The notes under the pieces are model-generated. The model saw nothing but the letters and a program-made list of their open reading frames with translations, searched no databases and had not been told where the DNA came from. Below, piece after piece: positions 10,246 through 20,000 of a stretch of 58,307 bases of DNA. Location: NCBI GenBank assembly GCA_004020365.1, contig SAQR01000045.1, positions 1 to 58,307 on the forward strand. The letters run 5' to 3'. A program made the position numbers and the translations under genes. This DNA is from Mesorhizobium sp. (GTDB lineage: Bacteria; Pseudomonadota; Alphaproteobacteria; Rhizobiales; Rhizobiaceae). Every line of letters begins with the position of its first letter. Positions within the stretch are counted from its first letter, which is position 1.

Positions 10246-11682
10246 CTATGCACCAACCTGGACCGGCACGGGGGCGGACATCCTTTCGCGTGGAACAAGC
10301 AGCAGCGCCACCAGCGCCCCGCTCCCGGCAAGGATGACGCATGCCCAGAAGCCGGCGACATAGCCCGCGGTCAGCGCCGACAGCGTGTCTGATCCACCGG
10401 TCTGAGAGGCGGCAACGGTGGCGGTGATCGCCACCCCCAGGGCTCCGCCGATCTGGAACACCGCGCTGTTTATCCCCGACGCGAGACCCGCATCGGCCTC
10501 TTTGACCTGCGAGAGAGCAGCTACGGAACCGGCAACGGCCGCCATCCCGATCCCGGGCCCGAAGGCGATCAGGCCTGGAAGCAGATGCGTGAGATAGCTG
10601 CCTTCCGGAACGATTGACGTGAACAGCGCGCAGCCGCCGCCCATCAGCAGCATCGCAATCACGGCAACAGCGCGTGCCCCGGTACGGCCGACCCATCTGC
10701 CCGTCAGGGTCGACGAAACGATCGACAGGATCGCATAGATCATCGTGCCGAGGCCAACGACCAGCGGCGAGTAGCCCAAAACCTTTTGGGCATAAAGCGA
10801 CACCAGAAGCGCCATGCCGAAGACCAGTGCGCCGGCAAGCAGCATGGTCAGGTTGCCGCCGACAAACGAGCGCGATCGAAAGATGGAAAGCGGGACAAGC
10901 GGCTTGCTCACCCGCCGTTCGATCAGCACGAATACGACCAGCAGTGCCAGCGTCGCAGCCACAAGGCCAAGTGTCTGCGGATGAGTCCAGCCAAGGCTCG
11001 GCACCTCGGTGATCGCCAGCACGAAAGCCACCAGTGCTGCGGTAATCGTTACCGCGCCACCGAAATCGAAGCCGCCACGCACGCCGCTGTCACGGCTCTC
11101 GCGCAGCGTGAACGGGCTCAACAACAGGATCAGCGCACAGACCGGGACATTGATGAAAAACACCCAGCGCCAACCAAGCCAGTCGGCAAGCGGGCCGCCC
11201 ACCAGCAGCGCAGCCGTGGCCCCGCCGGCTCCCATTGCCGACCATATACCGAGGGCGCGGTTACGCTCGGCGCCCTCGAACGATGTCATCAATAGCGAGA
11301 GGGCGCTTGGCGTCATCACGGCAGCGGCAACGCCCTGGACGATCCGTGCGCCGATGAGAAAGCCCGGATCGCCGGCAAGCCCGCACGCCAGCGAGGCGAG
11401 AAGGAAAACGCCAGTGCCGGCCATGAACAGTCGGCGGCGGCCCCATAGATCCGATACCCGGCCACCGAGGAGAAGAAGGCCGCCCAGAGCCAGCATGTAG
11501 GCGCTCATCACCCACTGAACTGCGGCAGGGGAGAAACCGAGCTGTGCCTCGATCGATGGCAAGGCGAGGAGAACGATCTGTCCGTCCAGGCAGACCATGA
11601 AGAAAGCCACGCAGAGCACGGCAAGTGCCGTCCAGCGCCCCGGATCTGGCGTGGCGGAAGAATGCTTGGGTAAAGTATCCAT
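10246..11682 (-). CDS. DHA2-family (EmrB/QacA-like) MFS drug exporter
   Basis: Integral membrane protein of 478 aa, the length and hydrophobicity pattern of 14-helix MFS exporters. The opening ALAVLCVAFFMVCLDGQIVLLALPSIEAQLG includes the LD motif (motif D1) of helix 1, and GGRVSDLWGRRRLFMAG (about 73-89) is the loop 2-3 motif A. IGARIVQGVAAAVMTPSAL (about 110-128) matches the proton-coupling motif. It exports toxic compounds against proton influx. Divergent from an HxlR regulator 117 nt away with an ACCTAC-N6-GTAGGT operator, which suggests inducible export of an electrophile or drug. Confidence 0.92.
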   Translation of the reverse strand: MDTLPKHSSATPDPGRWTALAVLCVAFFMVCLDGQIVLLALPSIEAQLGFSPAAVQWVMSAYMLALGGLLLLGGRVSDLWGRRRLFMAGTGVFLLASLACGLAGDPGFLIGARIVQGVAAAVMTPSALSLLMTSFEGAERNRALGIWSAMGAGGATAALLVGGPLADWLGWRWVFFINVPVCALILLLSPFTLRESRDSGVRGGFDFGGAVTITAALVAFVLAITEVPSLGWTHPQTLGLVAATLALLVVFVLIERRVSKPLVPLSIFRSRSFVGGNLTMLLAGALVFGMALLVSLYAQKVLGYSPLVVGLGTMIYAILSIVSSTLTGRWVGRTGARAVAVIAMLLMGGGCALFTSIVPEGSYLTHLLPGLIAFGPGIGMAAVAGSVAALSQVKEADAGLASGINSAVFQIGGALGVAITATVAASQTGGSDTLSALTAGYVAGFWACVILAGSGALVALLLVPRERMSAPVPVQVGA

Positions 11683-11761
11683 GGGAGGGTCCTTTTGCTG
11701 TGCGCGGCGAGAGAGCCACGCGGAAGCGCAAAAGGATTGACTTACCGCCGTTTTGGCAAGT

Positions 11762-11779
11762 ACCTACTATTTTGTAGGT
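11762..11779. promoter_or_regulatory. Probable HxlR operator
   Basis: ACCTAC-TATTTT-GTAGGT is a perfect 6-bp inverted repeat with a 6-nt AT-rich spacer. It lies between the divergent MFS and HxlR genes, 19 bp before the HxlR start, in an AT-rich promoter region. Its CTAC...GTAG core resembles operators reported for Bacillus HxlR/DUF24 regulators such as YodB. Confidence 0.7.
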
Positions 11780-11798
11780 GTCAAATCGGAGCGATATC

Positions 11799-12152
11799 AT
11801 GGCGACGAACTTGCCTGAAGCCTGCGGCCTGGGCCCGGCATTCCGTGTCATCAATGGCAAATGGAAGGGCACCATCCTCTGGCTTTGCAGAAAACAGCCG
11901 CGGCGGCCTGGCGAGTTGCGACGGCTTATTCCCGACGTCAGCGAGAAGATGCTCATTCAGCATTTACGGGAGATGGTGGCGGACGGTTTGCTTGACCGAC
12001 ACGATTTCGGCGAGATTCCGCCCCGCGTCGCATACTCGGTGACCGATCTCGGCCGGGAACTGGACGACGTCCTTACCCCGCTTGCGCACTGGGGCCTCAA
12101 GCACGCGGCTCGCCTGACAAGGGACCATCCGATGTCGCTGGTCAAGGCGTAG
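11799..12152 (+). CDS. HxlR family transcriptional regulator
   Basis: Winged-helix protein of 117 aa. The family hallmarks are all present: a cysteine near the N-terminus (PEACGLGPAFRVINGKWKG), the HTH LRRLIPDVSEKMLIQHLREM, and the wing GEIPPRVAYSVTDLGREL. HxlR/DUF24 regulators often sense reactive electrophiles through the N-terminal cysteine (here Cys8), which fits control of the neighbouring exporter. ATG 11799 is preferred (GGAGC 6 nt upstream) over an in-frame GTG at 11778, which would overlap the operator. Confidence 0.9.
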   Translation: MATNLPEACGLGPAFRVINGKWKGTILWLCRKQPRRPGELRRLIPDVSEKMLIQHLREMVADGLLDRHDFGEIPPRVAYSVTDLGRELDDVLTPLAHWGLKHAARLTRDHPMSLVKA

Positions 12153-12232
12153 CGGTTTTTGGGCAAAGAGCTAGAGCGGCGGCGACTTGATCTCCCGAAA
12201 ATGCCCCGTTTCTATCCTTCCCCCTGCGCGGA

Positions 12233-12466
12233 TCAGATCGCCGGCACCCACTTCCAGAACACGCCCTCCATCCGTTCGGGATAATACTTGAACTCGCATT
12301 CGAAGCGCCATCCGTAAGCCTTGGCCGCGGCCAGCGCTTCCTTACTGACCGGGTTCATGCCCGTTCCCGGCGCGAACCAGTCTTCCAGCAAGTCGTCGGG
12401 CACGTAGGCGCCGATCCTCAAAGGCAGCTTTTCGAGGACGACATCCATTTCCCCAGGTGCGGACAA
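12233..12466 (-). CDS. Small hypothetical protein
   Basis: Protein of about 77 aa of no family I recognise. It is rich in aromatic residues at the end (GWRFECEFKYYPERMEGVFWKWVPAI) and contains PDDLLEDWFAPGTGMNP. I place the start at TTG 12466 because AAAGGAGG stands 5 nt upstream; in-frame ATG 12493 and TTG 12499 lack a ribosome site. No signal peptide or membrane span is visible. It stands alone next to the left edge of the restriction operon region. Confidence 0.6.
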   Translation of the reverse strand: MSAPGEMDVVLEKLPLRIGAYVPDDLLEDWFAPGTGMNPVSKEALAAAKAYGWRFECEFKYYPERMEGVFWKWVPAI

Positions 12467-12499
12467 GGGGGCCTCCTTTCGAGATTTATCCATGAACAA

Positions 12500-12896
12500 G
12501 TCATTCGAGGCGGATTGGGTTCCAGAGCACAGCTGAGGTGGAAGGCAGGCGTGATGGGCGACGTGTCGGCGATGCTGCCCGTCGATCTGTACATTTCAGG
12601 CCGCCCGCCGCCGGTGGAAAATTCTAAAGGGGCTGTTGGCGCTACTGGAGGGAGTGAACTCGGGGACCAGACCGCCCAGAGATGACGTGAAACGTCCTAT
12701 AGGGGATCCGCGACGGAACAGCTCGTGCCTGATGCCGGCTGTTTGCAAGCATACCCTAAGGGCATTTCGGCGTCCGCTATGACGATGGGGAGATGCACCA
12801 GTCGTCCCTTGACTTATACGCCGTCGATCGATTCAACCTTCAACTCAGGCGCGTGTGCGTCCCTAAGTTCTCGAAGTGCTATGGCGAACCGCTGAC
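12500..12896. other. Non-coding stretch left of the restriction operon
   Basis: About 400 nt without a convincing gene, integrase remnant, insertion sequence or duplicate of the tRNA-Arg end. It marks a change in base composition: the sequence to the right (hsdM onward) is less GC-rich than the genes to the left. The promoter of the hsd operon should lie in its right part, but I see no clear -35/-10 pair. Confidence 0.5.
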
Positions 12897-15077
12897 ATGA
12901 ATATCCAAGCCCACGAAAACCTTAAGTCTACGATCTGGGAAATCGCCAACCGCCTACGCGGTCCATATCGCCCGCCGCAATACCGGCTGGTCATGCTGCC
13001 GATTGTCGTGCTGCGCCGACTGGATTGCGTTCTGGAGCCGACTAAGGATGCTGTGCTCAAGGAACACGCCAAGCTAAACGCGCAGAACATGCCAGAAAAC
13101 GCGATGGAAAAACTCCTCAGCAAGGCGGCGGACCCCAAACGCAAGAAAACGAGGCTCTACAACACCAGCCCGTTTACGTTCCGGCGGTTGCTTGGCGATG
13201 CCGAGAATATCGCGCCGAACCTAGTCTCCTACATCAATGGCTTTTCACCCACCGCTCGCGCCATTTTCGAGCGGTTCAAGTTCACCGATCAGATTGAAAA
13301 GCTCGACGCCAGCAATCGGCTTTTCACCATCGTCAAGGCGATGGCCGATGTGGACCTGCACCCCAACCGCATCGACAACTTGCAGATGGGGTATCTCTTC
13401 GAGCATCTGGTAATGCGCTTCAACGAGCAGGCGAACGAAGAGGCTGGCGACCACTTCACCCCGCGCGAGGTCATTCGGCTGATGGCGAACCTCGTCTACA
13501 CCGGCGAAAAGGACGTCTACACGCCGGGCATCTTCCGCACGATTTACGACCCGGCCTGCGGCACTGGCGGGATGCTGTCGGAATCCGAAAAGTTCATTCT
13601 CGACCAGAACGACCGCGCCGAACTTGCCCTGTTCGGGCAGGAGTACAACGACGAGTCCTGGGCCATTTGCTGTTCTGACATGCTCATCAAGGACGAGGAT
13701 ACCAGCAGTATTCGACTTGGCGACACGCTGGGCGACGGCAAGAGTGGTGACAGGTTCGAGCGTGAGCGCTTTCACTACCTGCTCGCCAACCCGCCCTTCG
13801 GCGTGGAGTGGAAGGACCAGCAAAGGGTCGTCGAAAAGGAACACAAGGAATTGGGCTTTGCCGGACGCTTCGGCGCCGGGCTGCCCGCGATCAATGACGG
13901 CTCGCTGCTGTTTCTGCAGCACATGATCTCCAAGATGCACATCTACAAGGAAGGGGATGAGAATGCGGTCGGCTCCAAGATCGCCGTCGTCTTCAATGGC
14001 TCGCCGCTGTTCTCGGGCGACGCCGGGTCCGGCCCATCGAACATCCGACGCTGGATCATCGAAAACGACTGGCTAGACGCCATCGTAGCGCTGCCCGATC
14101 AGCTTTTCTACAATACTGGCATCTTCACATATGTCTGGCTCGTTACTAACCGCAAGGCCCCCGAGCGGCGTGGCAAGGTGCAGTTGATCGACGGCACCCG
14201 CTTTTTCAAGCGGAGGACGAAGAGCCTCAACAACAAGCGCAATGAGATCACCGAAGAACAGATCCGCGAACTCACCCGCATCTATGGCAACGGCCAGGAT
14301 GGCGAGACGGCCGACGTGCGGGTCAATGGCGATATCGAAACCCGCGTCGTTTCGCGCATCTTCGAGAATCGCGATTTCGGCTTCCTCAAGGTGACCGTGG
14401 AGCGCCCGTTGCGCATGAACTTTGAGGGGACGGCGGAACGCATAGCTAAGCTGGACGGCCAGAGCGCCTTCATCAATCTCGCCACTTCAAAAAAGCGCAA
14501 GGACGACAAGGCGGCAGCGCGCGAGATTGAGGAAGGCCTCAATCTGCAAAACGCCATCCGCACAGCCTTGGCGACACTGGAAGGTAAGGGCCGCTATATG
14601 GACCGTGAGGCGTTCGACACCGACCTGACACGCGCCGTTAAGCGGGCGGGGGTGAAGATCGCGGCCCCTATTAGGAAGGCAATCTTCGCCGCGCTGGGCG
14701 AGCGCGACCCGGATGCCGAGATTTGCCGCGACGGCAAGGGCAGGCCGGAACCGGACATCGAATTGCGCGACACCGAGAATATTCCGCTGCCACAAGGCAC
14801 CGCCTTGCCGCTGCCCATGCAGTTCGGGCCGGACAAGCCCAATGATAGGCTGGTCGAGGAATTCCGCGACATGATCGACGCCTATATGGCACGCGAGGTG
14901 CTGCCGCATGTGGGCGATGCCTGGGTGGAATATGACAAGACCAAGGTGGGTTACGAAGTCCCGATCAACCGGCATTTCTACGTCTACAAGCCCCCGCGCC
15001 CGCTGGACGAGATCGAGGCGGATATCACCGCGCTAGAAGGCGAGATTGCTAACCTGCTAGAAGGCTTGGTTGCATGA
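12897..15077 (+). CDS. hsdM: Type I restriction-modification system, methylase subunit HsdM
   Basis: Protein of 726 aa. The N-terminal HsdM helical domain begins NIQAHENLKSTIWEIANRLR. The N6-adenine methylase domain has the SAM motif DPACGTGG (from about residue 218) and the catalytic NPPF (298-301, LLANPPFGVEW). It is longer than many HsdM proteins (about 500-550 aa), with a C-terminal region ending in a helical segment (EIEADITALEGEIANLLEG) likely to contact HsdS. ATG 12897 matches the family N-terminus; a GTG at 12876 is in frame. The stop overlaps hsdS (ATGA). The complex methylates host adenines at the site chosen by HsdS. Confidence 0.95.
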   Translation: MNIQAHENLKSTIWEIANRLRGPYRPPQYRLVMLPIVVLRRLDCVLEPTKDAVLKEHAKLNAQNMPENAMEKLLSKAADPKRKKTRLYNTSPFTFRRLLGDAENIAPNLVSYINGFSPTARAIFERFKFTDQIEKLDASNRLFTIVKAMADVDLHPNRIDNLQMGYLFEHLVMRFNEQANEEAGDHFTPREVIRLMANLVYTGEKDVYTPGIFRTIYDPACGTGGMLSESEKFILDQNDRAELALFGQEYNDESWAICCSDMLIKDEDTSSIRLGDTLGDGKSGDRFERERFHYLLANPPFGVEWKDQQRVVEKEHKELGFAGRFGAGLPAINDGSLLFLQHMISKMHIYKEGDENAVGSKIAVVFNGSPLFSGDAGSGPSNIRRWIIENDWLDAIVALPDQLFYNTGIFTYVWLVTNRKAPERRGKVQLIDGTRFFKRRTKSLNNKRNEITEEQIRELTRIYGNGQDGETADVRVNGDIETRVVSRIFENRDFGFLKVTVERPLRMNFEGTAERIAKLDGQSAFINLATSKKRKDDKAAAREIEEGLNLQNAIRTALATLEGKGRYMDREAFDTDLTRAVKRAGVKIAAPIRKAIFAALGERDPDAEICRDGKGRPEPDIELRDTENIPLPQGTALPLPMQFGPDKPNDRLVEEFRDMIDAYMAREVLPHVGDAWVEYDKTKVGYEVPINRHFYVYKPPRPLDEIEADITALEGEIANLLEGLVA

Positions 15078-16345
15078 GCGCTTTCAGCGAGATTCGACTG
15101 AAATTCACCTCACTGGAGCCGCTGAAGTACGGCGCAAACGCTGCGGCAGAGTTCGATGATCCGGATTGGCCAAGGTTCGTTCGCATAACAGACGTTGATT
15201 TTGCGGGCAGATTGAGGGAGGGAACTTTCCGTTCACTACCTCCAGATATCGCCCAGCCATATCTGTTGAGCGAAGGAGATATATTGCTTGCTCGTAGTGG
15301 CGCGACGGTCGGTAAGTCTTTCATATATAAAAAGGATTGGGGTGATGCCTGCTACGCGGGATACCTGATTCGGCTACGCGCCTCGCCCGAATTCAACGCT
15401 CGCTACATCTATTGGTATCTTCAGAGCTCTCGATACTGGGCTGATATTGACTCAAATTTGATCCAGTCCACAATTCAGAATGTTAGTGCCGAACGATTCG
15501 CTAACTTCAACGTTCCTTCGCCGTCCATCGAAACCCAGCACCAGATTGCGCGGTTTCTGGATGCGAAGACCGCGCAGGTCGACGCGCTGATTGAAAAGAA
15601 GCGTGCGCTCCTGGATCGGCTGGCCGAAAAGCGTCGAGCTCTCATCACCCGCGCCGTCACCAAGGGCCTGAACCCCGCTGCCCCCATGAAGCCCTCCGGC
15701 ATCGACTGGCTCGGTGACATCCCGGCGCACTGGGAGACCGGGAACATTCGGCGGTTCGCACGAATGAAGACGGGCCACACACCTAGCCGATCAAAACCCG
15801 AATATTGGGACGACTGCACTATCCCGTGGTTCACCCTGGCTGATGTTTGGCAGTTGAGGGATGGCACACGGTGGTGCCTGGAAGAGACCGCCGAGAAGAT
15901 CAGCGAGCTTGGCTTGGCTAACTCTGCCGCCGAACTGCTGCCCGCAGGGACGGTTGTGTTCTCGCGCACCGCCTCGGTGGGTTATTCCGGCATCATGCCT
16001 GTGTCAATGGCGACCAGTCAGGACTTCTGGAATTGGGTTTGCGGCCCGAAACTGTCGCCGGAATACTTGCTACTCCTGTTCCGCAGTATGACTCAAAAAT
16101 TTGAAGAGAGCACGAGCGGTTCAACGCACAAGACGATCTATCAAGGCATCGCGTCGGGACTGGAAATCTGCGTTCCACCGATCGAAGAGCAGCGGGCTAT
16201 TAGCACACATGTTTTTGTTAGCGCCTCGGTCATTGATAGAACTTCATCTAAGGTGCGACAGTCTATTGCCAAAATGATCGAATACCGTGCGGCGCTGATC
16301 ACCGCTGCCGTGACGGGGCGTCTTGGGGGAATAAATGGCAATTGA
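15074..16345 (+). CDS. hsdS: Type I restriction-modification system, specificity subunit HsdS
   Basis: Protein of 423 aa with the usual two target-recognition domains. TRD1 spans about 1-150, the central coiled coil 155-195 (IARFLDAKTAQVDALIEKKR), TRD2 about 215-370, and a second conserved coil closes the protein (EEQRAISTHVFV to YRAALITAAVTGRL). The repeated ALIT(R/A)AVT(K/G) phrase after each TRD shows the internal duplication. TRD1 is visibly AT-richer than the flanking DNA (e.g. around 15315-15330), as is common where recognition domains are exchanged. The target sequence cannot be predicted. It overlaps hsdM by 4 nt and the TIR gene by 11 nt. Confidence 0.94.
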   Translation: MSAFSEIRLKFTSLEPLKYGANAAAEFDDPDWPRFVRITDVDFAGRLREGTFRSLPPDIAQPYLLSEGDILLARSGATVGKSFIYKKDWGDACYAGYLIRLRASPEFNARYIYWYLQSSRYWADIDSNLIQSTIQNVSAERFANFNVPSPSIETQHQIARFLDAKTAQVDALIEKKRALLDRLAEKRRALITRAVTKGLNPAAPMKPSGIDWLGDIPAHWETGNIRRFARMKTGHTPSRSKPEYWDDCTIPWFTLADVWQLRDGTRWCLEETAEKISELGLANSAAELLPAGTVVFSRTASVGYSGIMPVSMATSQDFWNWVCGPKLSPEYLLLLFRSMTQKFEESTSGSTHKTIYQGIASGLEICVPPIEEQRAISTHVFVSASVIDRTSSKVRQSIAKMIEYRAALITAAVTGRLGGINGN

Positions 16346-17060
16346 ATTTCATGAAGGCGCGGCGGCACTGAAGGAGTTGGTCGCCTCGCAGGGTATCAAG
16401 GGCGAGTGGGCTGACGACGGGAATGGACGCATTTCGTTCCGGTCCCAGCGCAGTGGCATGCTGAATTATTGGCCACACAAAGGGACGGTGCTTTGTCAGG
16501 GAAAAGCTGCACCTAAAGCCGAGTTAGAGGCGATTTTCTCGTCCTCGGGCGTCGTCGCTCCCGTCGCCACTGCCACGAAGCCCAACAATGGAAAGACCAA
16601 AATCTTTGTCGTTCATGGCCACGACACTGGCGCCCTAGAACAGCTCGAATTGGTTCTTAGGCGGCTTGGGTTGGACCCGTACATTCTGCAGAACAACGAC
16701 GGCGAGTCGAAGACGCTCATCGAAGCGCTGGAGCAACAAATCTACAAGGAAGCGGCCTTCGGTATCGTCCTGATGACGCCGGACGATTACGGGTATGCGA
16801 AGACCAAAAGCGATGCGGATCGGCAACCCCGTGCCCGACAGAACGTCATACTTGAGTTGGGCATGGTCCTCGCCTCTCTTGGTCGCGAGCGAATGGTTCT
16901 CCTAAAGAAGGGCGCGCTGGAAATTCCGACCGACGTCAACGGCGTCATCTACCTTGAATTCAATGAGCATGTGAAGGAGGTCGCCGTTAAGCTCGCAACG
17001 CGAATGAAGGGCGCGGGCATTCTGATTGACGATGCGCTCATTCACACAGCAGCAGCATAA
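16335..17060 (+). CDS. TIR-like (Cap12/PF10137-type) effector embedded in the hsd operon
   Basis: Protein of 241 aa. Residues about 88-232 match the TIR-like nucleotide-binding family that includes Cap12, the NAD-cleaving effector of STING-type antiphage systems. Visible motifs are FVVHGHD (91-97), GESKTLIEALE (123-133), VLMTPDDYG (145-153), RARQNVILELG (166-176, with Glu174 the best candidate for catalysis) and EIPTDVNGVIYL (196-207). Residues 1-70 form a separate small domain (GRISFRSQRSGMLNYWPHKG, then GTVLCQGK), perhaps the sensor. It overlaps hsdS by 11 nt and ends 2 nt before hsdR, so all four are co-translated. The position equals that of prrC in EcoprrI; I infer a back-up suicide effector triggered when restriction fails. 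Confidence 0.85.
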   Translation: MAIEFHEGAAALKELVASQGIKGEWADDGNGRISFRSQRSGMLNYWPHKGTVLCQGKAAPKAELEAIFSSSGVVAPVATATKPNNGKTKIFVVHGHDTGALEQLELVLRRLGLDPYILQNNDGESKTLIEALEQQIYKEAAFGIVLMTPDDYGYAKTKSDADRQPRARQNVILELGMVLASLGRERMVLLKKGALEIPTDVNGVIYLEFNEHVKEVAVKLATRMKGAGILIDDALIHTAAA

Positions 17061-17062
17061 TT

Positions 17063-20000
17063 ATGTCCGGGCATACCGAATACGACTTCGAGACAGCGAT
17101 TGAAGCCGGGCTGATTGGCGCGGGCGGCTACGCCAAACGTTTGCCGACCTCCTATAACGAGGCGCTGGCGCTGTTTCCTGATGACGTGACCGAATTCCTG
17201 AAAGACAGTCAGGCAGCGAAGTGGGGGCAGCTTGAAGCGCTACTCGGGGCCAAGACAGAATCAACGGTGCTCGACAGCCTCGCCAAGGAACTCGATATCA
17301 AGGGCACGCTGCACGTCCTGCGGCACGGCTTCAAATGCTATGGCAAGACTTTCCGGCTGGCCTATTTCCGCCCGAACTCGGCGATGAACCCCGAGGCCGC
17401 CGATAGGTACGCCCACAATCGGTTGACCATCACACGGCAGGTGGCCTTTGCCTCGGCGATGAAGAAGGCGGACGGTAGGAACCGGCGATGCATCATCGAC
17501 GTGACGCTGGCCTTGAACGGCCTACCCGTAGCAACTGCCGAACTGAAAAACCAGATGACTGGCCAGCGCGCGGCGGATGCGGTGCGTCAGTATTGCGATG
17601 AGCGCGACGAGCGCGATTTGCTGTTCGCCTTCAAGAAGCGCGCGCTGGTGCATTTCGCGGTGGACCCCGACGAGGTGTGGATGACCACACGGCTGAAAGG
17701 CAACGAGACGGTGTTCCTGCCCTTCAACCGGGGCAACAATCACGGCGCTGGCAATCCTCCCGTCGAAGGCAACTGGAAGACCCACTACCTCTGGGACGAG
17801 GTGCTACAGGCCGATAGCCTGATCGAGATCTTGCAACGCTTCATGCACCTGGAAGTGAAGGAGCGGCAGGTCAAGTCCGACAAGGGCGTGCGCACCATCC
17901 GTAAAGAAACGATGGTCTTCCCGCGCTACCACCAGCTTGATGCGGTGCGTAAGCTCGTGGCCCATGCGCGCGCGAATGGATCGGGGCGCAACTATCTCGT
18001 CCAGCACTCGGCAGGGTCAGGAAAATCCAACTCCATCGCGTGGCTTGCCCACCGGCTGGCGAGCCTGCACGACGCCAACGACCAGAAGGTGTTTCATTCG
18101 GTCGTGGTCGTCACCGACCGGCGCGTGCTCGATCAGCAATTGCAGAACACCATCTACCAGTTCGAGCATAAGACTGGGGTGGTCGAGAAGATCGACGAGG
18201 ACACTCAACAGCTTGTTCGCGCCTTGTCACAGGGCACGCCGATCGTCATCACCACAATCCAGAAGTTCCCTTTCATCGCGCAGGCGCTCTCTACGCTGGA
18301 CGGCAAAGGTACGGGGGTGAAGATCGACACGGCAGGCAAACGCTTCGCCGTGATCGTGGATGAGGCGCATTCCTCTCAAAGCGGCGAAACCGCGACCGCG
18401 CTCAAGGGGATGCTCAACAAGGATGGCATTGAGGCCGCAATTGCCGCGCAAATGTCGGATGAAGAGGACGACGATCTTACCGATGAGGCCAAGGCGGCAA
18501 TCCTGCGCGACGCGTTGAAACGCGCGCGACAGCCCAACCTCAGCTTCTTCGCCTTTACAGCCACGCCGAAGTTCAAGACCAAGACGCTATTTGACGAGCC
18601 GGGATCATCCGGTACGTCGCCGTTTCATGAGTACACCATGCGGCAAGCCATCGAAGAAGGCTTCATCATGGATGTGCTCTTGAACTACACGACCTACAAG
18701 CGCTTCTTCGGCCTTATCAAGCAGGTGGAGAACGACCCCGAGGTCCCACGCAAAAAAGCCGCGAAGGCGTTGACCCGGTATCTTGAATTGCATCCTGTCA
18801 ACATCGAACAGGTCGTCTCTGTCATCGTGGAGCACTTCCGTCTTTACGTCATGCACGAGCTTGGCGGGCGGGCCAAGGCGATGGTCGTCACCGGCTCGCG
18901 TCTTTCTGCCGTTAAATATAAGCTGGCGTTCGACCGCTACATCAAGGATCACGGATATACCGGTATCCGCTCGCTGGTCGCCTTCTCCGGCACAGTGGAA
19001 GACCCCGAAGACCCAGGCTTGTCCTATACCGAAGTTTCGATGAACGACGGGCTGGCCGAAAGTGAATTGCCCGAAGCCTTCGAGCGCGACGACTATCGCG
19101 TTCTTCTGGTCGCCGAGAAGTACCAAACGGGTTTCGACCAGCCGCTCTTGCAAACGATGTATGTCGTCAAGCGGCTCGCTGGGGTTCAGGCGGTGCAGAC
19201 GCTGTCCCGCCTCAACCGAATGGCTCCGGGAAAGGCGCGCACCTTCGTCCTCGATTTCGCCAACGAGGAAGACGACATCTACAAAGCGTTCAAGCCCTAC
19301 TACGAGGCGACGCCCATCGGCGAGAACGCAGACCCGCACCGCTTGTCCGAATTGCAGCACAAGCTATTGGAATGGGCGGTCTTTGCGCCCGATGACGTCA
19401 ACGCCTTTGCTGAGGTGTGGTATCGCGGCAAGCGCGATCATTCTGCAACCGATCATCGGCTAATGAACGCGGTGCTTGATGCGGTGGTGCAGCGGTTCCT
19501 CGAGAAAGAAGAGCCGGAGCAGGACGAGTTTCGTGGCCAGTTGACCGCGTTCCGTAACCTTTACGCCTTCCTCTCCCAGATCATCCCTTATCAGGACAGC
19601 GAGCTTGAAAAGCTCTACGCCTTTGTTCGCAACCTGATCGCCAAGCTCCCCCCACCCGGCGATGGCCATGCCTTTGCGCTGGACGACGAGGTGGCGCTTC
19701 GCTTCTTCCGCCTCCAGCAGATGACGGAGGGTTCAATTGATCTAGGTTATGGCGAAGCTGCTCCGCTCAAGGGGCCGACGGACGTTGGCACTGGAAGTTT
19801 CGCGGAAGAGGGCGTCGCATTGTCCACATTGGTGGCGAAGCTAAACGAGCGCTTCGGCACCAATTTCACCGAAGCCGATCAATTCTTCTTCGATCAGATA
19901 CGTGCGAGCGCCGAAGAAGACGACAAGATCGTTGAAGCGGCCAAGGCCAACAATCTTGCCAACTTCTCATCCTATCTGGAACGGATGCTTGACGAACTGT

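Noticed and set aside
12500-12896. Integrase remnant or attachment-site duplicate of the tRNA-Arg end
   Set aside because: No stretch resembling the tRNA 3' end or an integrase fragment could be found.
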